Shown here one piece after another: positions 57,787 through 64,000 of a stretch of DNA of 64,000 bases. Every line of letters starts with the position of its first letter. Positions within the stretch are counted from its first letter, which is position 1. The DNA comes from an uncultured Corynebacterium sp. Lineage in GTDB: Bacteria > Actinomycetota > Actinomycetes > Mycobacteriales > Mycobacteriaceae. The notes under the pieces are model-generated. The model searched no databases, had not been told where the DNA came from, and saw only the letters and a program-made list of their open reading frames with translations. The stretch spans positions 1 through 64,000 of the forward strand of contig CAMIPB010000010.1 of the NCBI GenBank assembly GCA_946223355.1, written 5' to 3'. The position numbers and the translations under genes were made by a program.

Positions 57787-57826
57787 CACTCCCCGTCGTT
57801 CCCAAGCGGTAGATATTCGGGGAGTG
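57787..57826 (-). promoter_or_regulatory. Hairpin in the putP leader
   Basis: CACTCCCCG (57787-57795) and CGGGGAGTG (57818-57826) are perfectly complementary over 9 bases with a 22-base loop. On the putP strand the hairpin is followed by TCTAATTTT and then the AAGGAG ribosome site. It could shield translation or act as a weak attenuator. Confidence 0.5.
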
Positions 57827-57944
57827 CGCGCCAAGTTAGGGCGCTGGAATTCTATATCTAAATGTACTTTCTGCTTTAGTCCTGTGGGGTCCCTGAGTGG
57901 AAACTATTTATGCTAGGACGTGGATCACGGTAATGGGCGAAGCG

Positions 57945-57965
57945 GTGTGACCCAAACTGTCACAC
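57945..57965. promoter_or_regulatory. 21-base operator-like palindrome upstream of putP
   Basis: GTGTGAC (57945-57951) and GTCACAC (57959-57965) are perfect inverted repeats with a 7-base spacer. The spacing differs from the cAMP-regulator form (TGTGA-N6-TCACA), so GlxR is possible only with distortion. Confidence 0.5.
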
Positions 57966-58024
57966 AGGTAGTTTTATGATGTAGACCCCATCAAAACTTG
58001 TGCCTTGCAGGGGGATTAAGGGTA

Positions 58025-58043
58025 TGTAACGAAACTGTAACGA
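58025..58043. promoter_or_regulatory. Direct repeat TGTAACGA with 11-base period
   Basis: TGTAACGA occurs at 58025-58032 and 58036-58043, three bases apart. One helical turn between direct repeats is typical of OmpR-family response regulators; MtrA of actinobacteria prefers GTAAC-like repeats. The regulator here is inferred. Confidence 0.45.
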
Positions 58044-58200
58044 TCGACCTTTTTTGTTATTTATCGAGCGCAACAGCTGATCTGAAGAGCCGGAACCGTC
58101 TCGTTGACAAAGAGTGACAAGTTTGGCTTCAACCAGTGCTGAATGAGTTGCAAAACATTATTTCTGCAGCCAAAAATCCCGCAATGCTAGACTATTCGGC

Positions 58201-61200
58201 ATGTCTGATTACCTCGTCCATGGACTGTGGCTGCCTGTTTCCGGGCTTAGTCTGTGGATAGAAAAGGTGGAAGGACACAAGGTGGTGGTTCCTTCCAATG
58301 TCCCTTCAGGAACCTTCCCTCCAGCGGTGGAGGCGCTTTTAGAGAAAAAGAGTTTCCGGAATCGTGCTCGGGTATCTTTGCGTACACCCAAAGGTAAAAA
58401 CGTCTCCCTCATGGTGCCTTTGGCGATGTATGCGCCAGAAGAAGCCATGCGAGTATTAGAGCAATTGAGTTTTTTGACTCACCGTTCTCCGGCCGCTACG
58501 GATGCACAACGCGCCACCATTGCGCCAGATCTTATGTGGTTAATCCATGCATACAAAGGTCTCAGCCGGTTTGTAAAAGCCGGCCGTGTCACCATTCGCT
58601 TGGCCTACCAGGGCGGGGAGTGGTACCCCATGTGGCAGTTGGCATCAGGACTAGGCGAGCGCAGCTGGTTAGCGGAGATGGTCAGCGCCGCTCCTGGAGT
58701 TTTGGTGGCTAACAACCGCAGTCTGAGTGAGGACATGGCTAATGAGATGGTCCATTGGATCACATTCAGTCAGCTCCAGCACCTCACCACTGTGACACGG
58801 CCGTACCCCTGGCATGAGTTTGCTGATGCTTTGTTGACCACTCGGCCTATCAAACGGGGCAGGGCACAGCTGCTGCGTGCGCTCAACGAGTGGAAAGACT
58901 CTATTACATCGGTGGACTTACAACTCGTGTTCATTGTTGAAGAACCGCCGCAAGAAGAAGCATTTGGAGAGCAGCCAGAAGAAGCCGCAGAGGCAGCCGC
59001 GGTGTGGCCTGTGCGAGTACGCGTACGGTCGGGGACAGATTCACCGATGCCGGTTAAGCTGGCCGAGCTGGATCCTTCGAGCGTCGAAAAGCTCCAAGAT
59101 GCCCACCGCCGAGCCGCTGCTTTAGCGCCTCAGATAGCGCTACATAAATCACAACCCGCGCCGGTCGGTGCAGGAAGTGACAGTGAATGGGATGTGTATC
59201 TGGAAACTCCGGACCTCGTGGATTTTGTAGGTACGAGTGTGGAAAAACTCAAGGCTGCCGGGTTTACAGTCATGTTGCCGCGCGCTTGGGCACATATGGA
59301 AACCACAGCAAAGTTGGAAACACATGAGGTCCGCGATCCAGCCGTAGCTGCGACCAAGTCGCATTTGGGCATGGACAAACTCATGGAATACAACTGGCGG
59401 CTGTCCGTTGGTAATCACGAACTGAGTGATGAAGAAATGCAGCGCCTGGTCAACTCCAAGTCCGGATTGATTCGCTTGCGCGGAGAATGGGTCATGGCCG
59501 ACACCTCAGCCTTGGGGCGAATCCAGGAGTACATGGATGAGCTGGCCAAGAAAGCCACAGCGCGTAAGCGCAAGGAAGTAGAAAAACTCGCAGCCAAGGC
59601 CGCGCGCGCAAAGGAAATGGATTTGCCTGGTTGGCAACTGCTGGAAGTAGAAGCTGAAGTTGCCCGTGAAAAATTCAATCAACACCATGCGGATTCTGCT
59701 ACAGGCGAGCTCACCGTCGCGGAACTACGTCAGTTGGCGCTGGAATCGATGGCTAAGGAACCAATTGAATTTACTGGTTCGACGTGGCATTCCAGCCTCA
59801 TCGGAGGGATGAATACCCAAGCGCCTGAGCGAATAGACATCCCCGATACAGTTCATGCTGAACTGCGTGAATACCAGCGTCGTGGTGTGGACTGGTTGTA
59901 CTGGATGTCACGCAATAACGTGGGCGCTGTCTTAGCGGATGATATGGGCTTGGGAAAAACACTCCAGCTGCTCACATTGCTCGCAGTCGAGCATGACAGG
60001 AATGAAGCAATCGGACCTACCCTCGTTATTGTGCCGACGTCTGTGGTAGGTAACTGGGCGCGGGAGGCAACCAAGTTTGTACCCTCTCTCAAAGTATTGG
60101 TGCAGCACGGCGCCCACCGGCTCAAAGACGCGCAATTGGTCGAGGCAGCAAACAGCCATGACCTGGTCATTACCTCGTATGGCACGGTCGCCAGAGATTT
60201 TAATACGTTAAGCGCAGTCGATTGGGATCGCGTGGTGTTGGATGAGGCGCAGGCAATCAAAAACTCCACCACGAGGTCATCGAAGGCTGTTCGTGCCATC
60301 CCGGCGCGCCAACGCATCGCGTTAACTGGTACACCGGTGGAAAATCGACTCTCCGAGATGCGCTCAATTCTGGATTTTTGTAACCCAGGCGTCTTGGGTT
60401 CCGCTAATTTCTTCCGAAATCACTTTGCCAAGGCAATCGAGCGGGAAAATGATGAAGTCATGGCAGAACGTCTGCGTTTGCTCACCGCTCCATTTATTAT
60501 GCGCAGACTCAAAACAGATCCGACTATCATTGATGACCTCCCGGAAAAATCAGAGCAAATCATCACAGTAAATATGACACCGGAGCAGGCGTCGCTGTAC
60601 AAGGCGCTTGTCGACGACGTGCAGAAACGGCTCGAGGAAACTCACGGTATAACTAGGCGCGGGCTTGTACTTTCATCGCTGACACGCATCAAGCAGATCT
60701 GTAATCATCCTGCGCACTATTTGGGTGATGGTTCAGCCGTCACGCTCAAAGGCCACCACCGCTCTGGAAAAGTAGCTGAGCTTATGCGCATCGTGGATGA
60801 AGCGGCCACGGCAGGTGAGAAGGTCTTAGTTTTCACCCAGTACAAGGCATTTGGCGATATTTTGCAGCCGTATCTCTCCGCTCAATTTGGCAGAGATATT
60901 CCCTTCCTACACGGTGGGGTGACTAAGTCCCGAAGAGATTCAATGGTGACTGATTTCCAGGAATCAGAAGATGGCGCACCTGCCATGATTCTTTCGTTGA
61001 AAGCCGGCGGTACCGGGCTGAATTTAACAGCCGCTAATGTTGTTGTGCATATGGACCGTTGGTGGAATCCAGCGGTAGAAAATCAAGCAACAGACCGTGC
61101 TTTCCGTATTGGTCAGCAGCGCAACGTCCAGGTGTACAAGATGATCACCGCAGGCACTCTCGAGGAGTCGATTCAAGACATCCTGGACGGCAAGATGCAC

Positions 61201-61350
61201 CTTGCTGGTGCTGTTGTTGGTGAAGGTGAGGGCTGGCTGACGGAACTGGATGCTGATCAGCTTGCGGAGCTCATGAGCTACCGTGGCGCGGATCCTGGTG
61301 CTGATCGCCCTGGTGCCGGTTTGCAATACCAGAAAGGGGACGAGAAATGA
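58201..61350 (+). CDS. SNF2-family helicase (HelZ-like)
   Basis: The 1049-residue protein has an N-terminal SNF2-associated region (about residues 1-530, with acidic and Lys-rich parts). The SNF2 ATPase follows, with ADDMGLGKTLQLLTLLA at residue 579 and LDEAQAIKN near 680. The helicase C lobe has QYKAFGDILQPYL and QATDRAFRIGQQRNVQVYKM. It is a DNA-translocase type that remodels protein-DNA or DNA structures; its substrate is unknown. Its last four bases overlap the SWIM gene start, so the two are translated together. No clear promoter was found within 60 bases upstream. Confidence 0.93.
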   Translation: MSDYLVHGLWLPVSGLSLWIEKVEGHKVVVPSNVPSGTFPPAVEALLEKKSFRNRARVSLRTPKGKNVSLMVPLAMYAPEEAMRVLEQLSFLTHRSPAATDAQRATIAPDLMWLIHAYKGLSRFVKAGRVTIRLAYQGGEWYPMWQLASGLGERSWLAEMVSAAPGVLVANNRSLSEDMANEMVHWITFSQLQHLTTVTRPYPWHEFADALLTTRPIKRGRAQLLRALNEWKDSITSVDLQLVFIVEEPPQEEAFGEQPEEAAEAAAVWPVRVRVRSGTDSPMPVKLAELDPSSVEKLQDAHRRAAALAPQIALHKSQPAPVGAGSDSEWDVYLETPDLVDFVGTSVEKLKAAGFTVMLPRAWAHMETTAKLETHEVRDPAVAATKSHLGMDKLMEYNWRLSVGNHELSDEEMQRLVNSKSGLIRLRGEWVMADTSALGRIQEYMDELAKKATARKRKEVEKLAAKAARAKEMDLPGWQLLEVEAEVAREKFNQHHADSATGELTVAELRQLALESMAKEPIEFTGSTWHSSLIGGMNTQAPERIDIPDTVHAELREYQRRGVDWLYWMSRNNVGAVLADDMGLGKTLQLLTLLAVEHDRNEAIGPTLVIVPTSVVGNWAREATKFVPSLKVLVQHGAHRLKDAQLVEAANSHDLVITSYGTVARDFNTLSAVDWDRVVLDEAQAIKNSTTRSSKAVRAIPARQRIALTGTPVENRLSEMRSILDFCNPGVLGSANFFRNHFAKAIERENDEVMAERLRLLTAPFIMRRLKTDPTIIDDLPEKSEQIITVNMTPEQASLYKALVDDVQKRLEETHGITRRGLVLSSLTRIKQICNHPAHYLGDGSAVTLKGHHRSGKVAELMRIVDEAATAGEKVLVFTQYKAFGDILQPYLSAQFGRDIPFLHGGVTKSRRDSMVTDFQESEDGAPAMILSLKAGGTGLNLTAANVVVHMDRWWNPAVENQATDRAFRIGQQRNVQVYKMITAGTLEESIQDILDGKMHLAGAVVGEGEGWLTELDADQLAELMSYRGADPGADRPGAGLQYQKGDEK

Positions 61351-62276
61351 CACCAAGACCTATCAAAGGCAATGGTGACAATGACAACGTCATTTACCTC
61401 AACTTTGGACGCAAAGAGAGAGTTTCTCCTCCACCAACTCCACGCGCACCCGCGGGAGCACAAAGCACGGCGCCGGAGAACACACAAGCAGACCAGACAA
61501 GCGAGACTAACAACGAGACTGACACTGCGTATCCGAAAACAACCGGGATAAGCACAGCCGTGGATAATCTCATTCTTCAATATGCAGAAGAAGGCAGATA
61601 CAAACGCGGTAAAGGCTATGCCCGTGCAGGAAATGTAGTGGACCTGTCTTTTCGCGATGGAGCTATTCACGGTCGGGTTGCTGGTAGCCAAAACGAACCA
61701 TTCTCGGTGCTTTTCCAACTCCCGTATGTGGATGGATCCCCACGCGAACGCGTTACTGAGCTTTTAGCGCAAACGCCCAACGGGCTCAATCTTGTTCGCG
61801 AAGGTAGTTTCCCTCAGGATCTCATCAACTTGATTCTCGGTGACGATTCCTTCCAACTTAAGATCTTTTGTGACTGCCCAGATTACGAGCGCGTGTGTAA
61901 ACACGTCGTCGCAGTAGCTTTGCGGATGGTGGCACGCATTGAGTCTGATCCCCTACAGCTTCTTGCGCTACGAGGAGTCAATCTTGCGACAACCGATCAG
62001 GAAGTCCTTGTTCACGCTGAAGCGCTAGCACAAAAATCTGCTGAAGATCTCACCGAAGAAGAACGTGACGATGCCGACATCCGTGCTGAGCGCAACCGGC
62101 TCTTTTGGGAGGGGCGTGCACTTCCTGAGATGCCACGACCAAAGCTTGCTCCAGCGCTTGATGACTCCGACCCAGAACTTCTGCGCAAGGCAATGCGCGC
62201 GGTGAGTTATACCAATATCGATCTCTTGCGCGCCATCAGTGACGTCGAAGATCTCTATCACGGGCTGACTCATTAA
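61347..62276 (+). CDS. SWIM zinc-finger protein
   Basis: The 309-residue protein has a polar, Pro/Thr-rich N-terminus of about 70 residues. The SWIM motif is FCDCPDYERVCKHVVAVAL near residue 174 (CxC-x6-CxH). SWIM domains bind DNA or protein and often accompany SNF2 helicases. The preceding part (GKGYARAGNVVDLSFRDGAI) is the usual strand-rich lead to the finger. It overlaps the SNF2 gene by four bases (ATGA), implying a working pair. The C-terminal 60 residues are helical and acidic. Confidence 0.9.
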   Translation: MTPRPIKGNGDNDNVIYLNFGRKERVSPPPTPRAPAGAQSTAPENTQADQTSETNNETDTAYPKTTGISTAVDNLILQYAEEGRYKRGKGYARAGNVVDLSFRDGAIHGRVAGSQNEPFSVLFQLPYVDGSPRERVTELLAQTPNGLNLVREGSFPQDLINLILGDDSFQLKIFCDCPDYERVCKHVVAVALRMVARIESDPLQLLALRGVNLATTDQEVLVHAEALAQKSAEDLTEEERDDADIRAERNRLFWEGRALPEMPRPKLAPALDDSDPELLRKAMRAVSYTNIDLLRAISDVEDLYHGLTH

Positions 62277-62351
62277 ATTGCCGTCAAACTAACGCCAGAA
62301 TTTTCGAACGTCCATGGGCGCTTGTCCCTACTAAATGCTAGACATAAAAAT

Positions 62352-63545
62352 ATGACCCTTACTCAAAGCTCCACTGTTCGCTTTATCCACACCTCTGACT
62401 GGCAACTCGGAATGCATCGGGGATTTTTGGCTACAGCAGATGATTCCGCGCCGGGCGGCGCCGCGGAAGCGCAGGCACGTTTCGATGCTGCACGGTTGGA
62501 TGCCGTCAAAGCATTGGGTGAGCTCGCATCGGCTGAAGATGCCGAGTTTATTGTGGTGGCGGGTGACGTCTTTGACTACAACTCACTCTCACCACGCACT
62601 GAAGGGCGGATCTGGGAGGTGCTTCGCCAGCTCCCGGTACCGGTCTATTTGCTTCCAGGTAATCACGACCCATTGGTGGCAGATTCCATTTTTCATAAGA
62701 CTGATGAATTAGATGGCGTTTACTACTTCTCTTCAACTGATCCAGTGGTTGTTCGGCCGGGAGTTGAACTTATCGGAGCACCGCTTAAAGCCATTCAAGC
62801 CAACCGTGATCTCGTTGCAGAGGCAATCGCTGCGGTAGAGCCGTTAGAGACCATTCGAATAGTGGTGGGGCATGGCCAAACGGAATCACGTGAATCCGTA
62901 CCCCGGCCGGACACAATTGATATTGCGAATATTGAACGAAAGATTGAATCCGGTGCAATTGATTATGTTGCGATGGGGGATACCCATTCCACGCAGCAAC
63001 TCAGCGATACCGGTGCAGTGTGGTTTTCTGGTTCACCTGAGGTAACAGCATTTAATGATCTAGATACCGCAGCAGGTGGTGAGCATGACTCGGGCAATGC
63101 TCTTATAGTCGACATAACTAAAAGTGGACCGAAGCAGGCTGACGTCTCAGTACGCAAAGAACATGTAGGTACGTGGCGGTTTGAAACCTTCATTGCCACT
63201 TTGCATGAGCGAAGCGATGTGGACCACTTCATTTCTCGTCTGGAAGCCTATGAAAACAAAGAACGTACCGTGGTTAAGTACGGGCTACAAGGCAGCTTAA
63301 GCTTGGAGGAGCACCGCGTACTTCAAGAAAACCTAAACCGTTTGCGCCCGGTGTTTGCGGCACTCTACCTTCGGGACCGCACCACCGATATTGACATCAC
63401 TCCTACAGAGGAGGACATTAGGAGCGCTAATTTAAGCGGGTTTGTCCATGATGCAATGAGTGAACTTGTAGAGCGCATGACCTATGACGAAACCGCAAAG
63501 GATGCAGCAAGTCTGCTCTACCGTCTGGCCAAAAAGGGAGCTTAA
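62352..63545 (+). CDS. SbcD/YhaO-like DNA repair metallophosphoesterase
   Basis: The start at ATG 62352 comes seven bases after a TAGACA -10-like box, with no ribosome site, so it may be leaderless; a TTG at 62322 is less likely. The 397-residue protein has the Mre11-type motifs FIHTSDWQLGM, AGDVFDYNSLS, PGNHDP and IVVGHGQTESRE, then MGDTHSTQQL. These bind two metals for nuclease activity. The capping domain follows. Its stop overlaps the start of the SbcC-like gene (TAATG), as in nuclease-ATPase pairs that trim DNA ends. Confidence 0.9.
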   Translation: MTLTQSSTVRFIHTSDWQLGMHRGFLATADDSAPGGAAEAQARFDAARLDAVKALGELASAEDAEFIVVAGDVFDYNSLSPRTEGRIWEVLRQLPVPVYLLPGNHDPLVADSIFHKTDELDGVYYFSSTDPVVVRPGVELIGAPLKAIQANRDLVAEAIAAVEPLETIRIVVGHGQTESRESVPRPDTIDIANIERKIESGAIDYVAMGDTHSTQQLSDTGAVWFSGSPEVTAFNDLDTAAGGEHDSGNALIVDITKSGPKQADVSVRKEHVGTWRFETFIATLHERSDVDHFISRLEAYENKERTVVKYGLQGSLSLEEHRVLQENLNRLRPVFAALYLRDRTTDIDITPTEEDIRSANLSGFVHDAMSELVERMTYDETAKDAASLLYRLAKKGA

Positions 63546-64000
63546 TGACCATGAAGATCCACAGCCTGACTATCCGAAACATGCGCGCTCTGCGCCACCT
63601 GGAGTTGGAGAATCTCCCTGAGACCGGTGTCGTCGTGATCTCCGGCCCCAATGAAACCGGTAAATCCACCATCGTTGAAGCAATCGACCTCGTTCTGCGG
63701 GAAAAGCACTCTGCAAACACCCAACAGATCCGCACCGCTAAAACTATTGGCGTTGACGAGCCCCTAGAAATTACTCTCGAAGCCAGCATGGGGCCATATC
63801 GCTTTAAAGTGCATAAGTCTTTTGCCAGGAGAAAGAAGTGTGAGCTCACCATTTACGAGCCGCGACACGAAAACTTAGACGGCCGTGAAGCAGAGACGCG
63901 ATTGGAAGAGATTTATGCTCAACATGTCGATGATGAGCTCCGCACAGCTTTGTTTATGAAACAAGATGAACTCGAAGCAGGATTGCTCACCACTGGGATT
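63545..64000 (+). CDS. SbcC/YhaN-like AAA ATPase, N-terminal part (cut by window edge)
   Basis: The frame opens with ATG at 63545, overlapping the previous stop by one base, and runs off the right edge after about 152 residues. MKIHSLTIRNMRALRHLELE is the SMC/Rad50-type start, and ISGPNETGKSTIVEAIDLVL is Walker A with the family's GPNETGKST form. FKVHKSF and LTIYEP fit the following strands. With the SbcD-like partner it should form a nuclease-ATPase for DNA ends. The coiled coil and Walker B lie outside. Confidence 0.9.
   Translation, partial: MTMKIHSLTIRNMRALRHLELENLPETGVVVISGPNETGKSTIVEAIDLVLREKHSANTQQIRTAKTIGVDEPLEITLEASMGPYRFKVHKSFARRKKCELTIYEPRHENLDGREAETRLEEIYAQHVDDELRTALFMKQDELEAGLLTTGI

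Larger units (their letters stand above)
57767..58200. other. 434-base intergenic region between putP and the SNF2 gene
   Basis: This is the only gap above 300 bases. It holds the putP leader hairpin, a TAGAAT -10 candidate for putP (57854-57849 on the reverse strand), the 21-base palindrome and the TGTAACGA direct repeat. I see no open frame or RNA gene in it. Confidence 0.6.

Noticed and set aside
1..64000. tRNA, rRNA, CRISPR, insertion sequence or prophage
   Set aside because: No cloverleaf with conserved T-arm, no regular spacer-repeat array, and no transposase or integrase was seen on either strand by reading; a dedicated search could still find a small RNA.

Overview
The window looks like a chromosome segment of a Corynebacterium, a mycolic-acid actinobacterium. 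Three things point there. First, gene order follows the Mycobacterium/Corynebacterium backbone: typA-lpqW-mshB-fdxC-dapC, dapD/dapE-folP2-gpgS, glgA/glgC, sigE-antisigma-tatB, mrp, odhA and deaD. Second, it carries a fused E2-E1 oxoglutarate dehydrogenase (OdhA) and mycothiol synthesis (mshB). Third, base composition is only slightly above half G+C, and several starts sit directly behind a -10 box, so those transcripts may be leaderless. No rRNA, tRNA, CRISPR array, insertion sequence or phage was seen. I do not name a species.

Layout. 1-5.9 kb: the 5' end of bioB, a ZIP metal transporter, a ClC channel, DUF808 and DUF402 proteins and a secreted protein. 6.1-13.5 kb: typA, an LpqW-like lipoprotein, mshB, a ferredoxin, dapC and a GtrA protein. 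13.6-22.7 kb: lysine/DAP genes dapD and dapE, with two paralogous amino-acid permeases around dapD, then a LOG-family protein, folP2, gpgS, a DivIVA-domain protein, a DUF3117 protein and an RlmA-like methyltransferase. 22.7-31.2 kb: a GH32-like protein, glgA/glgC, an O-methyltransferase, sigE with its zinc anti-sigma factor, tatB, mrp and an OpuAC-like lipoprotein. 31.3-40.8 kb: odhA, a membrane protein, a carboxylesterase, a very acidic protein and an MFS transporter.

40.9-52.7 kb looks like an accessory block set into the odhA-deaD backbone: a more A+T-rich YjiH-family protein, a merR/sulP divergent pair, and a complete histidine-utilisation cluster. The hut genes are hutG, an amino-acid permease, the IclR regulator hutR, and hutH-hutU-hutI. 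Together they would take up histidine and convert it through urocanate, imidazolonepropionate and formiminoglutamate to glutamate plus formamide.

52.7-64 kb: deaD, a small membrane protein, a secreted HNH (DUF1524) nuclease, putP, then a DNA-transaction operon of SNF2 helicase, SWIM zinc finger, SbcD/YhaO-like nuclease and SbcC/YhaN-like ATPase. The last gene is cut by the window end.

The most notable observation is an apparent transcription attenuator in the leader of the hut-linked permease: a hairpin with a six-T tail, a compound hairpin upstream of it, and a possible leaderless nine-codon peptide ORF with tandem histidine codons. Others are a GH32-like protein in the glycogen locus whose catalytic motifs look degraded, several clean palindromes in divergent promoters, and a MerR-type dyad between merR and sulP. 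All start choices and functions are read from sequence alone.
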